Positions 8,657-17,181 of a DNA stretch of 64,000 nt are shown one piece after another. The stretch lies in the NCBI RefSeq assembly GCF_012221945.1, contig NZ_CP032549.1:1612001-1676000 (forward strand). The letters are read 5' to 3'. The notes under the pieces were generated by a model that saw only the letters and a program-made list of their open reading frames with translations, was not told the DNA's origin and did not search any database. Position 1 is the first letter of the stretch, and each line of letters begins with the position of its first letter. The DNA comes from Glutamicibacter mishrai (lineage in GTDB: Bacteria > Actinomycetota > Actinomycetes > Actinomycetales > Micrococcaceae). Made by a program: the position numbers and the translations under genes.

Positions 8657-9700
8657 ATGGAACAGCAGAGAAGCATCAACAGCATCGAACTCGGGCAAGG
8701 CCTGAAGGTCACCGGCCAAGGCTTTGGATGCATGTCTCTGAGCAGCGCTTACGGTGCCGCCGAGGACGCGGAATCCTTGCGGACCGTGAACCACGTGATT
8801 GATTCCGGAGTCACTTTCCTGGACACCGCGAACATCTACGGCGCGGGGCACAACGAAACCCTGCTCTCCCAAGTCCTCAAGAAGCGCCGCGACGAGGTCA
8901 CCCTGGCCACCAAGGCCGGAATTGTTCGACCCAAGAACCCGGGCGACCCGCGAGCAAATGGCGACCCCGCCTTCATCAAGAAATGCTTTGACGAGAGCCT
9001 CCAGCGCCTCGGAGTGGACTACATTGACCTCTACTACTACCACCGGGTTGATAGCCGGGTCCCGATTGAAGATACAGTCGGCGCCTACAAGGAATTGGTC
9101 GAGGCCGGCAAGGTGGGCCATATCGGATTGTCCGAAGTGACCGCCAACGAGCTTCGCCGAGCGCATGCGGTTCACCCTATTTCAGCGATTCAAATGGAGT
9201 ACTCGATTTTCAGCCGGGACATCGAGCGCTGGCTGCTCCCCACGGCCAGCGAGCTAGGCGTGGGCCTGGTCAGCTACGCATCCTTGGGTCGCGGCTACTT
9301 CACGGGCGAAGTGGATTCGCTCGATCAGCTGGATGCGAACGACGTTCGTCGGAACTTCCCGCGTTTCGAGGACTCCAGGATGCAGCATAACCAGCCATTG
9401 CGAACGATCATCGAAGAAACCGCGCAACGTGAAGGAATCACCACCGCGCAGCTCTCATTGGCGTGGGTTTATGAGCAGGCTCGGATCCAGAATGTGCAGG
9501 TATCGCCTATTCCGGGAACTCGCTTCGCCCACCACTTTGACGAGAACCTTGGGGCTTTGGATATCCGCCTCTCCGAGGAATCAATGACGACGCTGAACGC
9601 GCTGGCAGAACGCGTGGACGGCGAGCGCCAAGCCGACATCATGTCCGTGTCCAAGGGACGCGAAGAAGTACAGATGGCGGAAGAAGGCAGCGCCTCATGA
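8657..9700 (+). CDS. Aldo/keto reductase
   Basis: 347 residues of the NAD(P)H-dependent aldo-keto reductase superfamily, a cytosolic TIM barrel that reduces carbonyls to alcohols. The catalytic tetrad is visible: Asp and Tyr in FLDTANIYG, Lys in LATKAG and His in YYYHRVD. The arrangement resembles the YakC/AKR13 branch. AAGGA lies about eight bases before the ATG. The stop overlaps the start of the amidase gene (ATGA), so the two are one operon, probably under the divergent TetR protein. The physiological substrate is not evident. Confidence 0.9.
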   Translation: MEQQRSINSIELGQGLKVTGQGFGCMSLSSAYGAAEDAESLRTVNHVIDSGVTFLDTANIYGAGHNETLLSQVLKKRRDEVTLATKAGIVRPKNPGDPRANGDPAFIKKCFDESLQRLGVDYIDLYYYHRVDSRVPIEDTVGAYKELVEAGKVGHIGLSEVTANELRRAHAVHPISAIQMEYSIFSRDIERWLLPTASELGVGLVSYASLGRGYFTGEVDSLDQLDANDVRRNFPRFEDSRMQHNQPLRTIIEETAQREGITTAQLSLAWVYEQARIQNVQVSPIPGTRFAHHFDENLGALDIRLSEESMTTLNALAERVDGERQADIMSVSKGREEVQMAEEGSAS

Positions 9701-10491
9701 AAATTGCACTGGCCCAGGTACTGAGCACCTCGGATCCACACCGCAACCTCGTGGCCATTCGTGATCACGCGAAGCAAGCCAAGGAAGCCGGAGCGTCTTT
9801 GGTGATCTTCCCCGAAGCGATGCAGGTGGCTTTTGGCAATGATCTAGCCAAGGCCGCTGTTGCTCTCGATGGTCCTTGGCCTGCACTGGTTCGCCAGCAA
9901 GCGCGCGACATTGGCATCACCATCGTCGCCGGGATGTTCACTCCCGGCGAGGGCGGGCGGGTTCGCAATACCCTGCTGATCGCGGGTCCCGAGGCAGATA
10001 CCCACTACGACAAGATCCACCTGTACGACGCCTTCGGCTACGCTGAATCCGACTCGGTGACCCCGGGAAATTCGCCAGTGCAGTTTTCGCATGAGGGACA
10101 GATCCTTGGTGTGGCCACCTGCTACGACCTCCGATTCCCGCAGCTGTTCATCCGCCATGCCAATTCCGGTGCCGCAGTGAACATCGTCTGCGCCTCGTGG
10201 GGCGCCGGTGAAGGAAAAGTTGAACAGTGGACCACTCTGGCCAAGGCCCGCGCCTTGGATTCGACCACTTTTGTGGCGGCAGTGGGCCAAGCTGATCCGG
10301 AAAGCGTTGGGCGGAAGGTATCCGGCACGGCGCCGCTAGGCGTGGGTCATTCACTCGTCGTGGACCCGCTGGGTCGGGTCATTGCCCAAGCCGGTGCCGA
10401 ACCAGAATTGCTCGTGGTGGATCTGGATCTGGCCGTGGTTGAAAAAGCCCGGCAACAGTTGCCGGTGCTGGCCAATACCGTGGAACTCTAG
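9697..10491 (+). CDS. Nitrilase-superfamily carbon-nitrogen hydrolase
   Basis: 264 residues. The Glu-Lys-Cys triad of the family is present: Glu in IFPEAM, Lys in YDKIHLYD and Cys in GVATCYDLRFP. The sequence pattern matches the branch containing deaminated-glutathione amidase (Nit1/NitA) and omega-amidase rather than true nitrilases. It overlaps the upstream aldo-keto reductase by four bases (translational coupling). Together they could repair or salvage a damaged metabolite, but this is inference. Confidence 0.87.
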   Translation: MKIALAQVLSTSDPHRNLVAIRDHAKQAKEAGASLVIFPEAMQVAFGNDLAKAAVALDGPWPALVRQQARDIGITIVAGMFTPGEGGRVRNTLLIAGPEADTHYDKIHLYDAFGYAESDSVTPGNSPVQFSHEGQILGVATCYDLRFPQLFIRHANSGAAVNIVCASWGAGEGKVEQWTTLAKARALDSTTFVAAVGQADPESVGRKVSGTAPLGVGHSLVVDPLGRVIAQAGAEPELLVVDLDLAVVEKARQQLPVLANTVEL

Positions 10492-10728
10492 CGGGTCAGC
10501 CAGTACAGGATGTCACTGCACACAGGGTCGCCAGTGTCATCGTCGTTGAATCACACCTCAAGCACGGTCACTAGTTGCTGTTCGGGTTGGCGCTCCACTT
10601 GCATGCTGGGGCATCGAAGAAACCAGTCTTTTATCGCGTCCAACTGCCCAAAACCAGCAGTGCAGCGCGCGTAATATCCTCGCCGAGCCGCAAGGTACCT
10701 CCCGGCATGCATCCAATAAGCCACCCGT

Positions 10729-11652
10729 TTATTGCCCGATGTCCTCCAGGGCTTGTGTTGGCATCACTGACCTGTCCCGGCGTCGGGGCCTCAGCTCGCT
10801 GGCAAGCGATCCGGCCACGATGAGCAGCGCGCCGACAATGGCCACAGGTGGCAGCCGGTCCCCGGCGATACGCCCGATGATCGCGGCCCATACTGGTTCC
10901 CCGGCATAGATAATTGTGGCCCTCGTCGGCGAGACCGACTTTTGCGCCCAGTTCATCGCAAGCTGGATCATGCAGCTGGCCACGCCGAGGGCAACTGAAG
11001 CAATGACCCACACCCACGAGAACTCGGGCACTTGCTCACCGACAATCGGAACGGTCAAGAACCCGAGAAACCCAGCCACCAGCAACTGAACCACGGTGAC
11101 GCGCCCAAGATGCACCTTGCCGGCGAACCAGCCAATAAGAATGATCTCCAGGGCTATGGGCAACGTGCTGATAATCGTGACGATCTCGCCCGTGCCGAAG
11201 GTGAGCCCGACACTGCCGGGGTCGGCTAGGAGAACAAGCCCGATAAAGGCCAGCGACACGCCAATCCAGGTGAGCAGTCCTGGCTTCTGACGGAAGACAA
11301 CCCATTGCAGCAACGGCACCAGCGGAACATAGAGCGCAGAGATAAAAGCAGAGGTGCTGCTGTTAAGCGTCTGCAAGCCGGCGGTTTGCAGACCGTAGCC
11401 GAAGAAGATCATGACTCCGATGGCCGCACCGGCACCTATCTCCTTCAGAGTCAGGCCCTTGAGTACTCGCGCAAATAACAGGGCACTAATAAGGCCGGCA
11501 GTAATAAACCGCATTCCGACGAAGAACCATGGACCACTGTGCTGCACAGCAATGTGGATGATCAGAAAGGTTGCGCCCCAGATGACTGTGGCAAGGACCA
11601 AGACCACTTCTTGGCGGGAGAACGCGCGCCACCGAAACCTATTGTGCAACAT
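10729..11652 (-). CDS. EamA/DMT-family membrane transporter
   Basis: About 307 residues with ten predicted membrane helices in two EamA repeats (VIWGATFLIIHIAV at the start; PTRATIIYAGEPVWAAIIG in the second repeat, the typical drug/metabolite exporter motif). The ATG at 11652 is the likely start; an in-frame TTG lies three codons upstream. The coding start lies inside an inverted repeat TTGTGCA-N6-TGCACAA and no Shine-Dalgarno is visible, so the mRNA may be leaderless. It is divergent from an XRE-cupin regulator; this pairing usually means the regulator controls the exporter. The exported compound is unknown. Confidence 0.88.
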   Translation of the reverse strand: MLHNRFRWRAFSRQEVVLVLATVIWGATFLIIHIAVQHSGPWFFVGMRFITAGLISALLFARVLKGLTLKEIGAGAAIGVMIFFGYGLQTAGLQTLNSSTSAFISALYVPLVPLLQWVVFRQKPGLLTWIGVSLAFIGLVLLADPGSVGLTFGTGEIVTIISTLPIALEIILIGWFAGKVHLGRVTVVQLLVAGFLGFLTVPIVGEQVPEFSWVWVIASVALGVASCMIQLAMNWAQKSVSPTRATIIYAGEPVWAAIIGRIAGDRLPPVAIVGALLIVAGSLASELRPRRRDRSVMPTQALEDIGQ

Positions 11653-11661
11653 AATGCACAA
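11642..11661. promoter_or_regulatory. Operator candidate over the start codon of the DMT gene
   Basis: Inverted repeat TTGTGCA (11642-11648) and TGCACAA (11655-11661). It spans the DMT start codon and lies about 25 bases from the XRE-cupin start. A smaller repeat TTAT-GGTGA-ATAA sits beside it. A bound regulator here would block both genes. Confidence 0.5.
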
Positions 11662-11684
11662 TCTTATGGTGAATAATAGTGCAC

Positions 11685-12239
11685 ATGCAAACGAGCGACA
11701 GCGCAGATGTCCTGACCCACGTCAGCAGAAATGTTCGCCGGCTACGCCTAGCCACGGGCCTGAGCCAGGCGGCACTGGCCGACCAATCAGGAGTAAGCCG
11801 ACGCACGGTCATCAAGCTGGAAGCCGGCGAAGCGAACATCAGTCTCACAGGACTCGACCGGCTCGCAGAATCCCTGGGCGTGACATTCGTCGATTTGGTC
11901 GCTGAGCCCACGGCTCCGCGCTCTTCGATCAACGAAGCCGTATGGAGAGGGCAGCATCCTCACAGCGTGGGAACGCTGATGGCCTCAGTTCCAGCCAATA
12001 AAGAAGCGCAGCTTTTGAGCTGGTCGCTTGAACCGGAAGAACGCTACGTCGGCGAACCTGATCCTGCGGGCTGGTCCGAAATGATTCTTGTTGTCGAAGG
12101 CGAGCTCCGTATTAAGACCACAGAAGAAACGGTGCTGCGCACCGCTGGCGAGCATTACGCATTCGCCACGAATCAAGACTTCTCCTACATCAATGAAAGC
12201 CAGCATCTGACGCGTTTTGCCCGGATCGTCGTGAGCTGA
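11685..12239 (+). CDS. XRE-family regulator with C-terminal cupin domain
   Basis: 184 residues: an XRE helix-turn-helix (about 15-65, LSQAALADQSGVSRRTVIKLE) followed by a small beta-rich cupin-type sensor domain (about 95-184, with VVEGELRIKT and ALRTAGEHYAFA-like strands). The ATG at 11685 is preferred; GTG at 11679 in the same frame is possible, and neither has a good ribosome site. Such HTH-cupin proteins sense small molecules and control neighbouring transporters. The divergent DMT gene, 32 bases away, is the obvious target. Confidence 0.85.
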   Translation: MQTSDSADVLTHVSRNVRRLRLATGLSQAALADQSGVSRRTVIKLEAGEANISLTGLDRLAESLGVTFVDLVAEPTAPRSSINEAVWRGQHPHSVGTLMASVPANKEAQLLSWSLEPEERYVGEPDPAGWSEMILVVEGELRIKTTEETVLRTAGEHYAFATNQDFSYINESQHLTRFARIVVS

Positions 12240-12339
12240 TTTATCCAAACAGCCACCAACACTGCTGAGCTCTTTCGCAAACAGACACAGGCCACTAGGG
12301 TGATTATCAGCCACCCGAACACCTGCCGATGGAGCTTCC

Positions 12340-13368
12340 GTGTCCTTAGCCTTGCCCAAGCCAACTGCGCCGCATCCATCCATGGCTCCGGCGTTGAATT
12401 GGGGAATACTGGGGCCGGGCTGGATTGCGGGGCAATTCGCGACCTCGCTGAATTCCCTGACCGCCAGTCGTCTCGCCGCGGTCGGTTCGCGCAGCCAAGA
12501 ACGCTCTGCGCAGTTCGCCCAGACCCATGGCGATAGCGACACCCGGGCTTACGATTCCTATGACCAGGTGCTCGGCGACCCGTCAGTGGACGTGGTCTAT
12601 ATCGCCGTCCCGCACAGCGGCCATGCAGAATTAGCCATCAAGGCCATCAACGCCGGCAAACATGTCCTGGTGGAAAAGCCGATGACCCTGAACGCGGATC
12701 AGACTCAGCAGGTAATCACTGCTGCCAGAACGGCCGGCGTCTTTGCCATGGAAGCCATGTGGTCACGCCTCTTGCCCGTCGGCAACGTGATCGCCCAGGT
12801 CCTCGAATCACGGCTGCTCGGCGAAATCCTCTCCATCAACGCGGACTTCGGAGCCAAATTCCCTGTAGATCCTACCTCCCGGATTTATGATCCTGCCCTG
12901 GGCGGTGGCGCGCTGCTCGATGTCGGGATCTACCCTGTCGCCTTCAGCGCCATGATCTCCCCTGCCAAACAGCTGCTGCACGCATCAGGCCGGATGACCC
13001 AGACAGGAGTCGACGCATCATTCACGGCAGTGCTTGCCAACAACGACGGATCCACCTCCAGCATTTTCAGCAGCATCGAAACCGATTCGCCGCAGGCCGC
13101 CTGGATTGCCGGAACCGAAGCGACCTTGGAAGTTGAGCGCCCCATTTTTGCCGGCTCACGGCTCGTGCTGCGCAACGGGGATGGCAGCATCGCCGACAGC
13201 CAAGACTTCACCGAGCACTCCGCTGCCACTGGTTTAGGCTGGGAAGCCGCGCACGTCGCCCGATGCATCAGCGAAGAAGTGCTCGAGTCGCCCATCATGC
13301 CACTGGATGAATCATTGGCGATCGCACACACCATGGACCAGATCGCGGCCCGACTGCGCAAAGGCTAG
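12340..13368 (+). CDS. Gfo/Idh/MocA-family oxidoreductase
   Basis: 342 residues: N-terminal NAD(P)-binding Rossmann domain (WGILGPGWIAGQF near residue 20) and C-terminal alpha/beta substrate domain. The conserved VEKPMTLNA motif carries the family's EKP, and FGAKFPVDPTSRIYDPALGGGALLD-type sequence (shown here in part) resembles dihydrodiol/xylose dehydrogenases. A GTG start at 12340 is supported by GGAG five bases upstream. The C-terminal end overlaps the convergent hydrolase gene by four bases. The substrate is a sugar or diol, not determined. It lies apart from the inositol island. Confidence 0.87.
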   Translation: MSLALPKPTAPHPSMAPALNWGILGPGWIAGQFATSLNSLTASRLAAVGSRSQERSAQFAQTHGDSDTRAYDSYDQVLGDPSVDVVYIAVPHSGHAELAIKAINAGKHVLVEKPMTLNADQTQQVITAARTAGVFAMEAMWSRLLPVGNVIAQVLESRLLGEILSINADFGAKFPVDPTSRIYDPALGGGALLDVGIYPVAFSAMISPAKQLLHASGRMTQTGVDASFTAVLANNDGSTSSIFSSIETDSPQAAWIAGTEATLEVERPIFAGSRLVLRNGDGSIADSQDFTEHSAATGLGWEAAHVARCISEEVLESPIMPLDESLAIAHTMDQIAARLRKG

Positions 13369-14171
13369 TGAATCGGCACCGCTGTATGCGGGGCTCCGTG
13401 CTTCGCCACGTCATCCATCAGGATCTGCGGCCAGGCATTCACCTCATCGCGGGTGCTGGCTACCTGCAGCCTCGCTTGGGGCAACCCGTACAGCAACGCC
13501 TGCGCTGTAGTCACCGGGTGGGAAGGGTCCTCGGTCCACGCGAAGATATGCGTGGGGACATTGACGCGTGCCAGATCCGCAAGCTGCGGCAGATCGCTGG
13601 CAGCCGCGCCTCGGAAAATGGTCGGCAGAAGCTGAGGAGAATTATCCGGCAGGGTCACCGGGTTCCCGACGGTTGCTGGAGGGACCGGCTGATTGATATC
13701 GGCTTGGACAAAGGCATCCCAGCCCTCGGTTTCCAGCACCCTGGCATGGTTCAGGTACGCTTGCGACTTCGCCTTGCGGGACTCCCAGGCAGTTGGCGGA
13801 AGCAGCAGGGTCAGTCCGCAAAAGCGCTCTGGTTCCTTGATCGCGGCGTAGAGCAAGGTGGCGCAACCCATGGATGGTCCCACGCCATAGACCTTTTCGC
13901 CCGGGAAGTACTCGTGCAGCAGGGCCAGCAGATCATCCGCCAAATTCTGCCATTCGTAGTCTTCAACGACGGTGCGTCCGGTGGATTCGCCGTGCCCGCG
14001 GGCATCGTAGCGCAGCAGCCGCGTGCCACTCAGTCCCCGGCCCAAATCCATGTTCAGCACGCGGTCCCGCGCCCGGCTGGAGGTCAAGCCATGAAGCTGG
14101 ACTACCGGATGTCCGCCTTCATCGCTGAGTTCCACTTCAAGTTCAGCGCCTTGAACACTAAATTTCGCCAT
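13365..14171 (-). CDS. Alpha/beta hydrolase, catalytic His not evident
   Basis: 268 residues with the alpha/beta-hydrolase fold: oxyanion HGLTSSR near residue 30, RYDARGHGEST near 55, and nucleophile elbow GPSMG near 100 with Ser as nucleophile. An Asp in WTEDPSHP (about 220) could be the acid. At the usual catalytic-His position near the C-terminus the sequence reads STRDEVNAWP with no His; the only nearby His residues are in SHP and HGAPH. So the triad is either rearranged or broken. The gene is divergent from the condensation/GNAT fusion with only 50 bases between them. Confidence 0.82.
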   Translation of the reverse strand: MAKFSVQGAELEVELSDEGGHPVVQLHGLTSSRARDRVLNMDLGRGLSGTRLLRYDARGHGESTGRTVVEDYEWQNLADDLLALLHEYFPGEKVYGVGPSMGCATLLYAAIKEPERFCGLTLLLPPTAWESRKAKSQAYLNHARVLETEGWDAFVQADINQPVPPATVGNPVTLPDNSPQLLPTIFRGAAASDLPQLADLARVNVPTHIFAWTEDPSHPVTTAQALLYGLPQARLQVASTRDEVNAWPQILMDDVAKHGAPHTAVPIH

Positions 14172-14221
14172 AATCCAAGTCCGCTTCTGTCATAGTCAAT
14201 CTTGGGTAATAGGATAACGCC

Positions 14222-15988
14222 ATGAGACTGACGAACGTTGCACAGTTACGGCTGCCCTTTGGAAAGTTGCACGGATATGACGTCGCTGTTCAGCGCACCG
14301 GAGTTGAACTGCCCATTTCCTTCGACCAGCGACGCCACGTCTCCCTGGGCCAACGCCCCGGATCCTGGATGGCCATCAGCTTCAGATTGCCCGCCAAGGT
14401 TCAGCTCGATGTCCTAGCCAGCGCATGGCTGGAAGTCATCAACCGCCACGGAACCCTGTGTTCCGCCTTCAGCCAGGATGAGCACGGCGAGCTGCGCCTT
14501 GAAGAGATCGCCGTGGCACCAGGGGCCTGGGTCCAGCACCCCGTAGCCAGCGGACAGTCCATGAACGACGCGCTGCGCGATGTTTTTGATAAGGCTTGCT
14601 CCCCCTTCAACGCCCCATCCCACCGGTTGTGTCTGCTTGAGACCGCCTTGGAATCAACCGTGGTTATCGCTTCGGACCATTCGCACGTGGACATGTGGTC
14701 CATGCTGGTCGTCGTGCGGGACCTGCTGCGATCACTGGGACTATCCGATGATGATGTCGTCCCGCAGCCACTGACCGCCGCCAGTTTCACCGAGCACACC
14801 CGGGCCTTGGCGGAACGGGAGCGCGCCCCGCGCGAGGTGCACCAGCGATGGGCTGAAGTACTCGACGCCAGCGGCTCGGTCATGCCCCGCTTCCCGCTGC
14901 CGCTGGGTGAACCGGTGCCCCACGCCGAACGAGTCGAAGTACGAGATGTCCTGGACGTTGATGACAGCGCCGCCTTCGCAGCCCAAGCCAAAGAGGATTC
15001 GGTGTCCACACTGACTGCCGTCATCTCCGCGATGACCTCAGTGACTTTGGACCTGGCACAAGCCCCGCTGCGTGCTGTCTTCCCGGTGCACAGCCGCTAT
15101 GACCACCAGTGGGATGACTCGGTCGGCTGGTTCATCACCAACTCCGTCATCGAATCCGCAGATCCGGCTCCCACGGCCTGCGCGGCAGCGGTCAAGGAAG
15201 CGGTGCGGCTCGGTTCGTGGCCGCTGGAAGAAATCCTCGATCCCTGGGGCGGAATGCCCGAAGCGCCGGGCATGTTCGCCATTTCCTGGCTTGATCTACG
15301 CAGGCTTCCGGTCCGCGTGGATTCCATCGGGCTCGAAGCCCAATATATTGGCGCGACCATCCGCACCGACGGGGTCATGCTGTGGTTCATCCTCGACGAT
15401 GCCGGGCTGCACCTGCGCTGCCGCTACCCCGATACCCCTGAGGGCCGTGAACATGTGGGAGGCTGGCTGGATGCGCTGATCCTCAAGCTCCGCGCCCAGG
15501 CCCGCGCTTCGGTAGGCGGGCTGCTCCGGCTCGGCGAGCGTCGATACCGGGTGCAGCGTGCCGAACGCTCCGACGTACCAGCCATTGTCGCACTCTTGTC
15601 CGATGACGAGCTGGGGGCATCGCGCGAAGGCGACGAGTTGGTGGCCTACGAGCGGGCCTTCGACAAGCTCAGCCGCGACTGGTCCAACTATCTTGCGGTG
15701 GTGCGCGACGAGGAAGATGCCGTCGTCGGAACCATGCAGCTGTCGATCATTCCCGGGCTGTCCCGCAAGGGCACCACGCGCTTGCAGATCGAGGGAGTGC
15801 GGGTGGCCGCCAGCGAAAGGTCCCATGGTGTTGGCCGGGCGATGCTCGAATGGGCGCACGCGCATGGCCGGGCCCGCGGCGCCCGGCTGGCCCAGCTCAC
15901 GACCGACACCTCCAGGCTCAGGGCCCACGAGTTCTATGCGCGGCTGGGCTACGAGAAGAGCCACGTCGGGCTCAAGCTGCAGCTCTAG
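14222..15988 (+). CDS. Condensation-fold acyltransferase fused to GNAT acetyltransferase
   Basis: 588 residues. Residues about 30-420 resemble the condensation/CoA-dependent acyltransferase fold, with an HxxxD motif in ASDHSHVDMWS near residue 155. Residues about 440-588 are a GNAT domain, with the acetyl-CoA loop RSHGVGRAMLEWA near 538 and YARLGYEKS at the end. There are no adenylation or carrier domains beside it, so it is not a normal peptide-synthetase module. It probably acylates a small amine or alcohol, with the second domain adding or moving an acetyl group. This is inference; the product is unknown. GGAT precedes the ATG weakly. Confidence 0.72.
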   Translation: MRLTNVAQLRLPFGKLHGYDVAVQRTGVELPISFDQRRHVSLGQRPGSWMAISFRLPAKVQLDVLASAWLEVINRHGTLCSAFSQDEHGELRLEEIAVAPGAWVQHPVASGQSMNDALRDVFDKACSPFNAPSHRLCLLETALESTVVIASDHSHVDMWSMLVVVRDLLRSLGLSDDDVVPQPLTAASFTEHTRALAERERAPREVHQRWAEVLDASGSVMPRFPLPLGEPVPHAERVEVRDVLDVDDSAAFAAQAKEDSVSTLTAVISAMTSVTLDLAQAPLRAVFPVHSRYDHQWDDSVGWFITNSVIESADPAPTACAAAVKEAVRLGSWPLEEILDPWGGMPEAPGMFAISWLDLRRLPVRVDSIGLEAQYIGATIRTDGVMLWFILDDAGLHLRCRYPDTPEGREHVGGWLDALILKLRAQARASVGGLLRLGERRYRVQRAERSDVPAIVALLSDDELGASREGDELVAYERAFDKLSRDWSNYLAVVRDEEDAVVGTMQLSIIPGLSRKGTTRLQIEGVRVAASERSHGVGRAMLEWAHAHGRARGARLAQLTTDTSRLRAHEFYARLGYEKSHVGLKLQL

Positions 15989-17181
15989 GCCCGGCCCGCG
16001 CCCTCGTCGGCAGCCACGGTGAAGATATTCGGCTGCACATAGCCGGCCTGCTCGAAGGCCTCCAGCACCGCTTGGCTGACCGGCTCCACCTGTTCGCGAT
16101 GGATCAACGCGATGGCGCTGCCGCCAAAGCCGCCACCGGTCATCCTCGCGCCAATCGCCCCGGCAGCCAGCGCCGCTTCCACCGCGGCGTCGAGTTCTTC
16201 GCTGGAGATCTCGTAGTCATCGCGCATTGAGACGTGGGACTGGTACAAGAGCTCGCCGACCGCGTCGAGATCTCCCTCGCCAAGGACCTTCACGGTCTGC
16301 AGTACGCGCTGGTTCTCGGTGACAATATGCTTTGCCCGGCGCTTGATGACCGGATCGTCGATGGCTTCAAGGGCATCAACGCTGGCCACATCGCGCAGTG
16401 CGTCGACCCCCAGGACTTCGCAGGCCTGCTCGCAGCTGCGCCGGCGCGCGGCGTAGCCGCCATCCACATGCGAATGCTCCACCCGGGTGTCAATCACCAG
16501 CACCACAGCATCATGTTCGGCCAGCGGCAGGGGCACGGTCGCCGCTTCCATGGAACGGCAATCCAAGAACAGCGCATGCTGCGCTTGGGACATCAACGAG
16601 GCGCTCTGGTCCATGATTCCGGTCGGAGCACCGACAAACTCGTTCTCCGCCCGCTGGGTCAGCTGCGCCATCCGGGTGTGCGAAAGCCCGAGGTCATAGA
16701 GGTCGTTGAGGGCAACGATGGTTCCGACTTCCAGCGCATGGGATGAGGACAGGCCAGAGCCCACCGGAACATCAGAATCCACCAGCAGCTCGAAGCCGGA
16801 GAGCTGCACCCCGTCCAGCTCGTTCAGCGCCCAGACCACCGCGGCCGGATAGGCGGCCCAACCGGGGACGGCCTTGGGCACCAGCTCGTCGATGGTAATC
16901 GAGGTGACCGGGTTCGAGTCCGCGCCCCCATAGGTGGAGGCGAAATCCAGCGTGGTGCTCTCCGGCTCCAGCTGCGACTTGCGGCGGATGGCGACCAGCG
17001 CGTTCTTGTCGATGGCGAAGGGCAGGACATAGCCCATGTTGTAGTCGGTGTGCTCGCCGATCAGGTTCACGCGCCCTGGCGCGCGCCAGATGCCTTCGGG
17101 GTGGTGCCCGAAGGTCTTGGTGAATCCTTCACGCAGCGCGCTGACGCGGGCCGCGTTCTCCTTGCTGTCGCTGATGCTCAC
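15985..17181 (-). CDS. galK: Galactokinase
   Basis: 398 residues of the GHMP kinase family, phosphorylating galactose at C1 with ATP in the Leloir pathway. The galactokinase signature GRVNLIGEHTDYN is near residue 36 and the phosphate loop PVGSGLSSSHA near 137; MTGGGFGGSAIAL near the C-terminus is the third GHMP motif. Translation starts at a GTG that overlaps the galT stop, so it is coupled to galT. The end overlaps the convergent GNAT fusion by four bases. It is the last gene of the galM-galT-galK operon. Confidence 0.96.
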   Translation of the reverse strand: MSISDSKENAARVSALREGFTKTFGHHPEGIWRAPGRVNLIGEHTDYNMGYVLPFAIDKNALVAIRRKSQLEPESTTLDFASTYGGADSNPVTSITIDELVPKAVPGWAAYPAAVVWALNELDGVQLSGFELLVDSDVPVGSGLSSSHALEVGTIVALNDLYDLGLSHTRMAQLTQRAENEFVGAPTGIMDQSASLMSQAQHALFLDCRSMEAATVPLPLAEHDAVVLVIDTRVEHSHVDGGYAARRRSCEQACEVLGVDALRDVASVDALEAIDDPVIKRRAKHIVTENQRVLQTVKVLGEGDLDAVGELLYQSHVSMRDDYEISSEELDAAVEAALAAGAIGARMTGGGFGGSAIALIHREQVEPVSQAVLEAFEQAGYVQPNIFTVAADEGAGRA

